DNA from: an uncultured Synechococcus sp.
Lineage (GTDB): Bacteria; Cyanobacteriota; Cyanobacteriia; PCC-6307; Cyanobiaceae
Direction: 5' to 3'
Assembly (NCBI GenBank): GCA_949373155.1
Contig: CASICK010000001.1
Span: forward strand, 62,001 to 126,000
Length of the DNA: 64,000 bases
Each line of letters starts with the position of its first letter. Position 1 is the stretch's first letter. Of this stretch, positions 56,501 to 64,000 are shown piece by piece. The position numbers and the translations under genes were made by a program. Below the pieces are notes generated by a model. That model ran no database searches, was not told the origin of the DNA, and saw nothing but the letters and a program-made list of their open reading frames with translations.

Positions 56501-57112
56501 GTGCCTGATCTCCCTTACCGCAGCTTGGTTTGGCTTACCTATCGCTTAGGCGCAACCTTTGCCCTCGGTGTTCCGCTTGTTCTGTTGATCTGGGCAGGGG
56601 TTCGGCGTGAGCCAGCCATGGTGCGATTGCTGGGTCTCTACTGGAAAGTGGCAAGCCTGTTGCCCATCAGTGTGTTGCTGCTCACCGATCGGCGTCCGAT
56701 CGGATATGTGATGGCCTTCATTGCACCGGTGCTGATGGCGGTTTCGGTGTGGTTCTGGGTGGATCTCAATGAAGAATTGGCCGACAGTGCACCAGGGAGT
56801 GCCCTTCCTCTGACCGTTCGTATCTGGCGCTGGGCACTCACTGGATTCGCCTTGCTTGCGGCGGGAATGTCGGCGACAGCGTTGCGCTGTGCAGACCAAC
56901 TGAGCGGGGCGGAGTGCCTGGCCTGGTTGGAAGGTCCGCAGGGTTTGCATCGTGTAGCGGAGCGTTTGTTTGACTTCGTCTTTGGGGGGCAGTGGAGTGA
57001 GGCGGTGGCCGCATTCATCGGCTATGTGGCTTTAGTGGCGTATGTGGTGGGGCTCCTCCAGTGGCTGCTCGTGCGCCTGCCGCGTCAGGGGCGGGTGGCT
57101 GGTGAATTCTGA
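56501..57112 (+). CDS. DUF3177 family membrane protein
   Basis: A 203-residue multi-pass membrane protein with about five hydrophobic segments (15-35, 44-62, 65-85, 108-130, 165-190). The N-terminal phrase YRSLVWLTYRLGATFALGVPLVLLIWA and the segment LLTDRRPIGYVM resemble DUF3177, a cyanobacterial family of unknown role. GTG 56501 is taken as start. The next gene starts 10 nt before its stop, indicating translational coupling. Confidence 0.8.
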   Translation: MPDLPYRSLVWLTYRLGATFALGVPLVLLIWAGVRREPAMVRLLGLYWKVASLLPISVLLLTDRRPIGYVMAFIAPVLMAVSVWFWVDLNEELADSAPGSALPLTVRIWRWALTGFALLAAGMSATALRCADQLSGAECLAWLEGPQGLHRVAERLFDFVFGGQWSEAVAAFIGYVALVAYVVGLLQWLLVRLPRQGRVAGEF

Positions 57113-57413
57113 TTCGTTGTTGCCGGCTCTTGAAGCGATCAGTCGTGACCGTCCCGATCGCGTATTGCGACTGCGAGGAATGGTGCCGTCAGCTGAAGGT
57201 GCGGAAGAAGCTCTGGAAGTTTTGATTTTTCGAGGCTTCAGCAGCTGCACCACCCATCCCACGGATTTCGATCCGGATCGAACCGTGCTTCCTGATGGGG
57301 CGGCGATCGAAACCGCTGAATTGCTGCGTGGCCCACTCAACCCTCAGCAGGAGGAGCTGCTGATTGGGCCCCTTCCTCCTGAGCAATTGAGCGAAGTAGA
57401 CCGCTGGATCTGA
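57102..57413 (+). CDS. DUF7734-like conserved protein
   Basis: A 103-residue soluble protein, from GTG 57102 inside the end of the DUF3177 gene. It contains LEVLIFRGFSSCTTHPTDFDPDRTVLP and IETAELLRGPLNPQQEELLIGPL, a pattern I recall from a small family conserved in cyanobacteria and plastids (annotated DUF7734). Function unknown. It ends 2 nt from the convergent ileS stop. Confidence 0.65.
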   Translation: MNSDSLLPALEAISRDRPDRVLRLRGMVPSAEGAEEALEVLIFRGFSSCTTHPTDFDPDRTVLPDGAAIETAELLRGPLNPQQEELLIGPLPPEQLSEVDRWI

Positions 57414-57415
57414 CC

Positions 57416-60322
57416 CTATCGCCGTTCCAGTACGGATATGCAGCGACCGCACAAGCTGGGGTGATCACTGTGTTGACCGATGTCGTTTTCGTAGTGCCAG
57501 CAGCGCTCGCACTTCTCCCCTCGAGATAGGGCCACTTCGATCACAGCGAGCTCGTTGTCATCACTGGCTAGCAATTCGGCCCAGGGCTCGCCTCCAATCT
57601 GCAATTGGGAGACGATTAGCCAATCGCGAAGGCCATCCACCTCTTGATCCCCCTTGCTTTGTAGCCATTGGAGGGCGTCTTGGAGTGTGGAGGTGCGCGC
57701 TTCGATGCGGACAGCCGCTTCAAGAGATGCTCCGAGCTTGCGCTTGCTTCGGCATTCTTCCAGCACTTTGTTCACCGCTCCGCGCAGCTCGCGAAGCTCC
57801 CGCATCGGGGCTTGAAGGCTGTCATCGCGCCACTCCTCCGGAACGGAGGGCCATCCACTCAGAAACACCGACTCAGTCCCGGTGGGATAGGGGATGTTCT
57901 GCCAGATGTCTTCCGCCATGTGGCAGAGCACGGGGGCGATGGCCGCGGCCAGACGTTCGATGATCAGGGCCATCACGGTTTGGCAGCTGCGGCGACGCCT
58001 GTCGTTGGGGGCGCTGACGTACAGCCTGTCTTTGGCAATGTCGAGGTAAAAGTTTGAAAGATCGGCCACGCAGAAGTTCTGCAGCAACTGAAAGAAGCGG
58101 AAGAATTCATAGCGTTCAAACGCTTCACTGATCTGGTCGAGGACTGTTGCGGTGCGCTGCAACATCCAGCGATCGAGCAACGGCAAATCGCTGATAGCGA
58201 TTGCATCACGGCTTGGGACGAAGTCGTGCAGATTGCCGAGCAGATAGCGCGAGGTGTTGCGTACTTTGCGGTAAACGTCTGACAGCTGCCGCAAGATGCC
58301 AGCACCGATCGGTACATCTGCCGAATAATCCACAGAACTCACCCATAGACGGAGCACATCGGCGCCATAGGCGGGTTCTTGCTTTTGATTTTTTCCACCC
58401 TCGATGATCACCATCGGGTCCACAACATTGCCGAGGGATTTGCTCATCTTTCGGCCTTTCTCATCCAAGGCAAAGCCATGGGTGAGCACGGTCCTGTAGG
58501 GGGCTGTGCCGTTGACGGCCACCGACGTCAACAAAGAGGACTGGAACCAGCCGCGATGCTGATCTGATCCCTCTAAGTAAAGATCTGCGGGGTAGCTGAG
58601 ACCGTCGCGTTGGCTCGATACGGAGGCCCAGCTGGAGCCGGAATCGAACCACACATCCATGGTGTCTGTGCCCTTACGCCAGAGATGCGCTTCTGCGCTG
58701 TGGCTGGAAGGGAGCAGATCAACCTCGTCTTTCTCCCACCAAATGTCGGCTCCATGTTCTGCGATCAGCGCTTTGACATGGGCGATGGAGTCGGCATTGA
58801 GCAGAACATCGCCAGTTTCACGCTGGTAAAACACAGGAATGGGGACACCCCAGGTCCGCTGCCGGGAAATGCACCAATCGCCCCGTTCGGACACCATCGA
58901 TTCAATCCTGTTCCGGCCAGATGCCGGCAGCCATTGCACGCCATCGATAGCGGTTAGCGCCTCAGTGCGGAAGCCTTCCACAGAGGCAAACCACTGTTCC
59001 GTTGCTCTGAAGATCGTGGGTTTTTTCGTGCGCCAGTCGTAGGGATAGCGATGGCTGTAGTTCTCTTGAAGAAGCAGGGAACCGGAGTCCTCGAGCGCCG
59101 TGATGATCACGGCATTTGCATCCTTGAGCACGTTCAAGCCTTCGAAGGGACCGGCCTCTGCGGTGAGGGTTCCGGCCTCATCCACTGGGCAGAGCACGGG
59201 CAGACCATGCTTGCGCCCTGTGTTGAAGTCATCCACGCCATGGCCAGGCGCCGTGTGCACCAACCCTGTCCCTGATTCCGTGGTGATGTACTCCCCACCC
59301 ACCACGATCGCGCTGCGGCGCTCGAGCAGGGGGTGGCTGTAGGTGATGCCAGCAAGATCGGCCCCTTTGACGGTGGCTTTGGCCTGAAGCGGGCGTTCAA
59401 GCTTGGTGGCGAGGGAATCGCAGAGTTCCGCGGCCACGATTAAAAGCCGTCCGTTGCCGTCATCCGCCAGGCAGTAGTCGAGGCGATCGTTGACCGACAC
59501 CGCAAGGTTGGCGGGCAGGGTCCAGGGGGTGGTGGTCCAGATCGCCACCTGCAGGCACTGACTCAGGGCGTTGCTTTCTGCGGGTAGGTCTAAACCTTGC
59601 TGGTTCAGCTTGCTGCGTAGGCCTTCGGGTAGATCAACAACAGGAAATCCCACGTAGACACTGGGGCTGGTGTGTCCGTCGGGATATTCCAGTTCGGCTT
59701 CTGCCAGGGCCGTGCGTGAGCTAGGGCTCCAGTGCACTGGTTTGAGTCCTCGGTAGATGTGGCCCTTCAGCGCCATCGTTCCAAAGACATCGATCTGTGC
59801 GGCTTCGTAGTCCTTTTGCAGCGTGAGATAGGGGTGCTCCCAGTCAGCCCAGATGCCCCAGCGCTTAAAGCCAGCCATTTGGCCTGCAACTTGCTTGTGG
59901 GCGTAAACCGCAGCCTTTTTGCGCAACTTGATCGGAGTGAGCGCTTGGCGCTGCTCCTGGCTCATGGCCTGGAGCACTTTGAGCTCGATCGGTAGACCAT
60001 GACAGTCCCAGCCAGGGACGAAACGCACCTTCCGGCCTTGCATCAGGCGATGCTTATTAATGATGTCTTTGAGCACCTTGTTCAAGGCGTGGCCCATGTG
60101 CAGGGCTCCGTTGGCATACGGGGGGCCGTCATGCAGGGTGAACACCGGGCCGGGATTGTTGCGTCCCAGATCCAGGTCAATGCCTTTCTCTTTCCAGAAG
60201 GCCTGGAGTTCCGGTTCGCGGTGGATGGCATTGGCACGCATGCCAAACCCCGTCTCCAGCAGGTTGAGGGTGTCTTTGTAGGACGGTCGCTTGTCAGCGT
60301 CCTGGCCTGTCTGCTGGGTCAC
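57416..60322 (-). CDS. ileS: Isoleucyl-tRNA synthetase
   Basis: Class I aminoacyl-tRNA synthetase of 968 residues. It contains the HIGH-type motif [16 protein letters not shown] near residue 65, [11 protein letters not shown], the editing CP1 domain ([31 protein letters not shown]), [11 protein letters not shown], the KMSKS motif [14 protein letters not shown] near 600, and a C-terminal zinc site (CERCWHYE...CGRC). GTG 60322 gives the expected N-terminus. A 25-bp gap separates it from the upstream gene, so ileS may be read in an operon with the Ycf66-like gene. Confidence 0.96.
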   Translation of the reverse strand: MTQQTGQDADKRPSYKDTLNLLETGFGMRANAIHREPELQAFWKEKGIDLDLGRNNPGPVFTLHDGPPYANGALHMGHALNKVLKDIINKHRLMQGRKVRFVPGWDCHGLPIELKVLQAMSQEQRQALTPIKLRKKAAVYAHKQVAGQMAGFKRWGIWADWEHPYLTLQKDYEAAQIDVFGTMALKGHIYRGLKPVHWSPSSRTALAEAELEYPDGHTSPSVYVGFPVVDLPEGLRSKLNQQGLDLPAESNALSQCLQVAIWTTTPWTLPANLAVSVNDRLDYCLADDGNGRLLIVAAELCDSLATKLERPLQAKATVKGADLAGITYSHPLLERRSAIVVGGEYITTESGTGLVHTAPGHGVDDFNTGRKHGLPVLCPVDEAGTLTAEAGPFEGLNVLKDANAVIITALEDSGSLLLQENYSHRYPYDWRTKKPTIFRATEQWFASVEGFRTEALTAIDGVQWLPASGRNRIESMVSERGDWCISRQRTWGVPIPVFYQRETGDVLLNADSIAHVKALIAEHGADIWWEKDEVDLLPSSHSAEAHLWRKGTDTMDVWFDSGSSWASVSSQRDGLSYPADLYLEGSDQHRGWFQSSLLTSVAVNGTAPYRTVLTHGFALDEKGRKMSKSLGNVVDPMVIIEGGKNQKQEPAYGADVLRLWVSSVDYSADVPIGAGILRQLSDVYRKVRNTSRYLLGNLHDFVPSRDAIAISDLPLLDRWMLQRTATVLDQISEAFERYEFFRFFQLLQNFCVADLSNFYLDIAKDRLYVSAPNDRRRRSCQTVMALIIERLAAAIAPVLCHMAEDIWQNIPYPTGTESVFLSGWPSVPEEWRDDSLQAPMRELRELRGAVNKVLEECRSKRKLGASLEAAVRIEARTSTLQDALQWLQSKGDQEVDGLRDWLIVSQLQIGGEPWAELLASDDNELAVIEVALSRGEKCERCWHYENDIGQHSDHPSLCGRCISVLERR

Positions 60323-60347
60323 GTTGGCGCTGCAGCAAAGGGGATTA

Positions 60348-61085
60348 TCAGTCTTCGTCGGTGCGTGCTGTGTTTTCGGTTGTGCTCGCGGCTGTATTTG
60401 AGGCTGTTTCGATGGCGTTGTCAGCACTTCCGTCTTCAATGCTGTCCGTGCTCTTTTCAGCCTTGGTTTCACCCTGGGATTTATGGCTGCTGGACGTTGA
60501 ACTCAGCTCCTGTGTTTCCAGGGATGGTTCTGAGCTGTCTGGACGGACCCAGCGCTTCTTGCGTTGTTTTTTGGTGTCTGGCGTTTCAGCTGTGGCGTCC
60601 TCGTCGTTGCTGGCCTCACTGGCTTCACCGCTAGGAGAAGAAGTGCCTAGATCTGCGTCTATGGATGGCTGCTCAGGTCGCACCCAACGTTTGTTGGTTC
60701 CGGTTTTAGAGGCAGGTTTCAGGCTTTTGAGCGTTTCAGTCGTTGCGTTCACAAGGCTGCCCAAAACGGTGGTGAGTTGTTGAAGGCTCGTGGTCCAGCG
60801 TTCCCGGGATCCGAGTCTTTGTCGCTCCTCATCACTGAGTTGTTGCCAGCGGGCTTGCCCTACTTCTGCCCCTAGGCGGCTGATCAGCAAGCCAGCGCAG
60901 GCCACTCCCAGCATGGGAGCGCCTCGCAGTCGATCACTGCTGGTCACGAGGACCAGCCCAAGCAGCAGGACGACGGCTCCCCAGGCGCCATCGCGGGGAC
61001 GACTGAGTTCCGTGGCTAGTAGTGGCAGCAGCAGAACGGCAAGGCCTGCCAGCAAACAGAGGTCTCCAGTGAGAGTGGCCAGCAT
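60348..61085 (-). CDS. Ycf66-like membrane protein
   Basis: A 245-residue protein with an N-terminal membrane region (three hydrophobic segments: [41 protein letters not shown]) and a long, charged, Ser/Thr/Glu-rich C-terminal half that looks disordered. It contains the motif KRWVRP twice ([12 protein letters not shown] and [13 protein letters not shown]), about 55 residues apart. The N-terminal layout resembles Ycf66-like proteins, a family of unknown function, but the match is by eye. ATG 61085 is the preferred start; ATG 61115 is possible. Confidence 0.55.
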   Translation of the reverse strand: MLATLTGDLCLLAGLAVLLLPLLATELSRPRDGAWGAVVLLLGLVLVTSSDRLRGAPMLGVACAGLLISRLGAEVGQARWQQLSDEERQRLGSRERWTTSLQQLTTVLGSLVNATTETLKSLKPASKTGTNKRWVRPEQPSIDADLGTSSPSGEASEASNDEDATAETPDTKKQRKKRWVRPDSSEPSLETQELSSTSSSHKSQGETKAEKSTDSIEDGSADNAIETASNTAASTTENTARTDED

Positions 61086-61143
61086 TGGTGAATCGAGTAT
61101 CGACGATGTCGCCATTCTGGGTCGATGTTTAGGATTCGCTTCT

Positions 61144-61225
61144 GCCCATCTGGCGGAATTGGTAGACGCGCTGGTTTTAGGTACCAGTGACTTCGGTTGT
61201 GCGAGTTCAAGTCTCGCGATGGGCA
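61144..61225 (+). tRNA. tRNA-Leu (UAG)
   Basis: An 82-nt class II tRNA with acceptor GCCCATC/GATGGGC, anticodon stem CTGGT/ACCAG around loop TTTAGGT (anticodon TAG at 61178-61180), a long variable arm with TGACTTCGGTTGT, and T arm GCGAG-TTCAAGT-CTCGC. Discriminator A; CCA not encoded. Confidence 0.95.
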
Positions 61226-61280
61226 TTCCTTTTCCTAGATTGGTGTTGCTTGTAGCAGCAGGCAATACAGGAATCTTTCG

Positions 61281-62300
61281 ATGACTCAGGCACTCGCACA
61301 ATCGGAGCGTTCGGGATCGACGCCCAGTCTTCGGACAGTGCCAAAAGAGTTTGTTGACCCTCCTGCTGGCTGGAATCCCACTGTGGCGCTGTTTTTGGGC
61401 GGATACGGTCTGGCAGCTTTGTCGATATGGGGATGGTTCTACGGCGGATGGCCTCTACCGCTGCTGTTGGTTTGTGGGTTCTTAGCGCTCCATTTGGAGG
61501 GAACCGTTGTTCACGATGCCTGCCATAACGCTGCTCATCCTGTTCCATGGATCAATCAAGCAATGGGCCATGGTTCAGCCCTTTTATTGGGATTTAGCTT
61601 CCCCGTTTTCACACGAGTTCATCTTCAGCATCACTCTCATGTGAATGACCCTAAAAATGATCCTGATCACATTGTGAGTACTTTTGGGCCTCTATGGCTC
61701 ATCGCACCAAGGTTTTTTTATCACGAGTTTTTCTTTTTTCAGCGCAAGCTCTGGAAGCGCTGGGAGTTGATGCAGTGGGGATTGGAACGGGCCGTTTTTT
61801 TTACAGTTATTGCAGCGGCAATTCGTTTCGATTTCCTCCCGTTTGTCTTTAATTGTTGGTTTGCCCCAGCTCTGATGGTTGGTGTCACCCTGGGGCTTTT
61901 CTTTGATTATTTACCTCATAGGCCCTTCTTGTCTCGCAACCGCTGGCAGAATGCTCGCGTGTATCCGGGCCGTACGATGAATTGGCTGATTATGGGGCAA
62001 AATTATCATTTAGTGCACCATCTTTGGCCTTCAATTCCATGGTTCGAATACAAGCCTGCTTATGAAGCAACGAAGCCTCTCCTTGATGCAAAGGAATCAC
62101 CACAGAGGCTCGGGATTTTTGAAACTCGCTCCGATGTTGTCAATTTCTTCTACGACATTCTGATTGGTGTTCGTAGTCATAAGCCAAGGGGTAGCAAGAT
62201 GCGACCCGTCGCCAAGCTTCTTCCAAGTAGGGGTCTGAGGCGTGCTTGGCTCACGTTGTTGCGTCGTACAGCCGTCACTCCGGCACGTCAGCGTTTCTAG
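61281..62300 (+). CDS. crtR: Beta-carotene hydroxylase CrtR
   Basis: A 339-residue membrane di-iron enzyme that 3-hydroxylates beta-carotene to zeaxanthin. The fatty-acid-hydroxylase histidine motifs are present: HDACHN (about residue 78), HLQHHSH (114-120) and YHLVHHLWP (about 245). Hydrophobic segments flank these. It matches cyanobacterial CrtR in length and in FDYLPHRP near 212. It starts 55 bp downstream of tRNA-Leu and ends inside a strong inverted repeat shared with the convergent gatC side. Confidence 0.93.
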   Translation: MTQALAQSERSGSTPSLRTVPKEFVDPPAGWNPTVALFLGGYGLAALSIWGWFYGGWPLPLLLVCGFLALHLEGTVVHDACHNAAHPVPWINQAMGHGSALLLGFSFPVFTRVHLQHHSHVNDPKNDPDHIVSTFGPLWLIAPRFFYHEFFFFQRKLWKRWELMQWGLERAVFFTVIAAAIRFDFLPFVFNCWFAPALMVGVTLGLFFDYLPHRPFLSRNRWQNARVYPGRTMNWLIMGQNYHLVHHLWPSIPWFEYKPAYEATKPLLDAKESPQRLGIFETRSDVVNFFYDILIGVRSHKPRGSKMRPVAKLLPSRGLRRAWLTLLRRTAVTPARQRF

Positions 62301-62320
62301 GACGTAACGCCGACGTGCCG
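62281..62320. terminator. Long hairpin across the crtR stop codon
   Basis: CGGCACGTC-A-GCGTT (62281-62295) pairs with AACGC-C-GACGTGCCG (62306-62320): 9 bp, one A/C mismatch, then 5 bp, with a 10-nt loop. The crtR stop TAG (62298-62300) is in the loop. No run of T follows on either strand, so it could be a bidirectional Rho-independent-like or processing element at the crtR/gatC convergence. Confidence 0.55.
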
Positions 62321-62339
62321 CTTTCAGGGCTCCAGGCGC

Positions 62340-62633
62340 TTAGTCTGCAAGGATTTTTGGGACCCGAAAGAAGTCGCCTTCTCGTTGAGGGGCCTGATCT
62401 AAAAGTTCCTGGCGCACATCTGTATCAACAACAATGTCTTCACGCGTTGCATTGACCACTTCCACCGCACGTGTAGTCGGCAAAACCCCATCGGTCTCTA
62501 CCGCTTGAAGCTGATCCACATAATCGAGAATTCGCTCAAGTTGCCCCGTATAGGTAGCGATGGTGTCTTCAGGGAGGTCAAGGCGGGCAAGTTTGGCCAC
62601 CTTGCGAACGTCGTCGGCGGTGATCTTGCTCAT
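62340..62633 (-). CDS. gatC: Aspartyl/glutamyl-tRNA amidotransferase subunit C
   Basis: A 97-residue subunit of GatCAB, which forms Gln-tRNA (or Asn-tRNA) by transamidation; cyanobacteria need it because they lack glutaminyl-tRNA synthetase. [18 protein letters not shown] at the N-terminus, [11 protein letters not shown] and VNATREDIV match the family, and the C-terminus shows the usual FFRVPKIL. It overlaps the upstream creatininase-family gene by 4 nt. Confidence 0.94.
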   Translation of the reverse strand: MSKITADDVRKVAKLARLDLPEDTIATYTGQLERILDYVDQLQAVETDGVLPTTRAVEVVNATREDIVVDTDVRQELLDQAPQREGDFFRVPKILAD

Positions 62634-63418
62634 GCAGCGGAGAGAAAGGTTTCAAGATCTTCGCGCAGTGCCGTGACCGCCGTATCCAGCAACCCCGCTC
62701 CATGTTCTGCAGTGGCGAGATAGGGGTGAGAGCCCATGCGGCCATCGGGATAGCGTCGGCGAAAATCGGCTGGGCCGTGAATGGCTCCGCATGGGGCGGG
62801 TTCAGGTAGGGGCCTTTGTTTGGCGATCAGGCTGTCGTGAAGGTGAAGGGTGACGGCGATTTCGCTGGGGGTGGCATGTTGGCCTTCGCGATCGCCATAG
62901 AGCTCTCGGGCTTGGCGCATTACAGGCCCTGCCATGAACCAGTTGGAGAGTCTGCAGCGCAATTTAGATGCCACCGGAAGTCCTCGGCTGGCGGCTGTTC
63001 CATAGGCCTGGGCAAAGGCTGCTTTGGTCGTGGCCATGTTGCCTCCGTGGCCATTCACCACAAAGATTCGCTCAAACCCATGGGTGGCCAACGACAACAC
63101 AAGGTCATGCATCACCGCCATCAGGGTGGCCGGCTGAAGACTCATCGTGCCCGCGAAGCCGAGATGGTGTTCAGCCATGCCATAGGCCTGAGCTGGGGTG
63201 ACCAGCACTCCGCTGCGACGACCGAGCTCAAGCGCTACAGCTTCCGCTGTGAGGGCATCAGTCCCAATCGCACCGGTTGGTCCATGTTGTTCCGTGGAAC
63301 CCAACGGAATGATGATTCCTTTGCAGTCTTTGAGATAGGCCTCAACATCGGGCCAACTCTGGAGTGCCAAACGAATGGCTTCGGTGTTGGCTGCGGGGCC
63401 AGGCAGGGTGGCGTTCAT
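62630..63418 (-). CDS. Creatininase family protein
   Basis: A 262-residue metal-dependent amidohydrolase of the creatinine amidohydrolase fold. [24 protein letters not shown] near residue 35 has the metal-binding Glu, His and Asp; [15 protein letters not shown] near 120 holds another His/Asn; [17 protein letters not shown] near 175 contains the catalytic Glu/His. Relatives include creatininase and MftE-type peptidases; the substrate in cyanobacteria is unknown. Coupled to gatC by a 4-nt overlap. Confidence 0.88.
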   Translation of the reverse strand: MNATLPGPAANTEAIRLALQSWPDVEAYLKDCKGIIIPLGSTEQHGPTGAIGTDALTAEAVALELGRRSGVLVTPAQAYGMAEHHLGFAGTMSLQPATLMAVMHDLVLSLATHGFERIFVVNGHGGNMATTKAAFAQAYGTAASRGLPVASKLRCRLSNWFMAGPVMRQARELYGDREGQHATPSEIAVTLHLHDSLIAKQRPLPEPAPCGAIHGPADFRRRYPDGRMGSHPYLATAEHGAGLLDTAVTALREDLETFLSAA

Positions 63419-63459
63419 GCCATCTCGATCAGTGGCTTGATGATCGCTCAGCTCGCGGC

Positions 63460-63603
63460 TTAGTGCGCTGTGCCGTTGCCGTCGTACTTGTCGGTGTTGT
63501 AGTAGCCGCCTCTGGTACCGAAGTAAAAGGTGGCGATCACGAATAATCCGCTGCCAAAGACCAACACGGTCCCGAGATTGAAGCCGGAGAGGGCGGCGTC
63601 CAT
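63460..63603 (-). CDS. NdhP-like small membrane protein
   Basis: A 47-residue frame, MDAALSGFNLGTVLVFGSGL then FVIATFYFGTRGGYYNTDKYDGNGTAH. It has one membrane helix and a conserved YFGTRGGYY(D/N)TDKYDGNG(S/T)AH tail, which I recall from the small NDH-1 subunit NdhP. Its role would be stabilising the large NDH-1 complex in respiratory and cyclic electron flow. This identification rests on memory of the C-terminal motif, so the family is more certain to be photosynthetic-membrane than precisely NdhP. Confidence 0.6.
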   Translation of the reverse strand: MDAALSGFNLGTVLVFGSGLFVIATFYFGTRGGYYNTDKYDGNGTAH

Positions 63604-63691
63604 GGTTGCAAGGTCAGTTCATCAATCATGCCAATGACTTGCGAACTGGGCTTCATTGGTGCGCTGATCGTCACCGGAGTGGTGTTTTGTC

Positions 63692-64000
63692 TCAGGGCGT
63701 GATCTCCTTGCCGTCGCCCTGAATATCCAACCAATCACGCAACCAGGCGGTGAGCCAGATGAAGGGAAGGGTGTCAGCAAAAGCGGCAAGGGCTTTGAAC
63801 AAATAGCCGCTGGCGATGAAAACTCCTAGCTGAGGAAGCACCGCTTCCCCCGCGCGGATGGGCAACACATGGGCGGCGTAGTGGCTGATCAACACCACGG
63901 CACTGGTATCCACCAATTGGCTCACCAAGGTGGAGCCGTTGTTGCGCAGCCAGAGGGCCTTGCCATTCGTGCGTTCTTTCCAAAAGTGGAACAAACGCAC
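63692..64000 (-). CDS. Queuosine precursor transporter, YhhQ family (cut by window edge)
   Basis: The C-terminal 102 residues of a membrane protein whose start lies beyond the window. Hydrophobic segments SAVVLISHYAAHVLPI and LGVFIASGYLFKALAAFA, the phrase LWLRNNGSTLVSQLVDTSAVV and PFIWLTAWLRDWL match the C-terminal half of the YhhQ/DUF165 family (queuosine precursor transporters). The frame is open to the edge. Together with tgt at 13693 it suggests salvage of queuosine precursors. Confidence 0.8.
   Translation of the reverse strand: MRLFHFWKERTNGKALWLRNNGSTLVSQLVDTSAVVLISHYAAHVLPIRAGEAVLPQLGVFIASGYLFKALAAFADTLPFIWLTAWLRDWLDIQGDGKEITP

Noticed and set aside
1..64000. CRISPR array, insertion sequence, integrase or prophage
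   Set aside because: No regularly spaced repeats, transposase/integrase motifs or phage structural genes were seen; the segment reads as core chromosome.

Overview
The window looks like a chromosome segment of a marine picocyanobacterium, most probably Synechococcus of subcluster 5.1. The evidence is four small photosystem/NDH genes (psbK, psbI, psbN, psbH, plus an ndhP-like ORF), crtR, ntcA, many cyanobacterium-only families (DUF3155, DUF4079, DUF1997, DUF3181, DUF3146, DUF3084, DUF3177, DUF3769), ThyX as the thymidylate synthase, moderately high GC and very tight packing. No strain-level identification is possible from the sequence alone. There is no prophage, transposase, CRISPR array or rRNA; this is essentially core chromosome.

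Layout. 1-6.5 kb (minus, one plus gene): a GLFV-dehydrogenase-like gene (cut by the window edge) coupled to a SABATH-like carboxyl methyltransferase, then rdgB, a phosphohexomutase, a TM0106-type RecB-like nuclease (plus), ygfZ and pyrE. 6.5-17 kb: a secreted hypothetical, a CAU tRNA, a CNNM/CBS membrane protein, a Gfo/Idh/MocA oxidoreductase, a giant GH15/phosphorylase-kinase-like protein, a WecG-type glycosyltransferase, psbK-tgt, cobS and a Hik2/CSK-like sensor kinase. 17-27 kb: DUF3155, esterase, purH, DUF4079, a frameshifted DUF1997 gene, ispH, the ammonium transporter amt (with an apparent frameshift in its leader and an NtcA-like promoter), sfsA, murJ and small conserved genes. 27-34 kb: tRNA-Arg, glyA, a polyprenyl-phosphate GlcNAc-1-phosphate transferase, cinA, leuC, leuD and a pentapeptide protein. 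34-42 kb: a DUF3769/LptD-like outer-membrane protein, psbI, a GH38 alpha-mannosidase, psbN/psbH, tatA, pth, DUF3146. 42-48 kb: YqgF-like, DUF3084, ntcA with a textbook NtcA-activated promoter, rph, a CobO-like protein without Walker A, dcd, thyX, txlA. 48-64 kb: a membrane hypothetical, Slt transglycosylase, glmM, BadF-type kinase, ictB-like, trmB, FIST protein, DUF3177, DUF7734-like, ileS, a Ycf66-like protein, tRNA-Leu, crtR, gatC, a creatininase-family amidase, an ndhP-like gene and a queuosine-precursor transporter (cut by the edge).

Themes. Nitrogen control joins ntcA and amt, each with an upstream site of the form GTA-N8-TAC (one mismatch each), 22 nt from a -10-like element. Cell-envelope and polysaccharide metabolism is well represented (phosphohexomutase, GlmM, BadF kinase, WecA/MraY-type transferase, WecG, MurJ, Slt, LptD-like protein, GH15- and GH38-like proteins). 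Queuosine salvage is suggested by tgt plus a YhhQ-type transporter. Convergent genes repeatedly overlap at their 3' ends, up to 68 nt (cobS versus the sensor kinase) and 62 nt (wecG-like versus psbK). Nothing here is clearly a new multi-gene system; the least explained items are the dehydrogenase/methyltransferase pair at the left edge, the two +1 frameshift candidates flanking ispH, and the P-loop-less CobO homologue.
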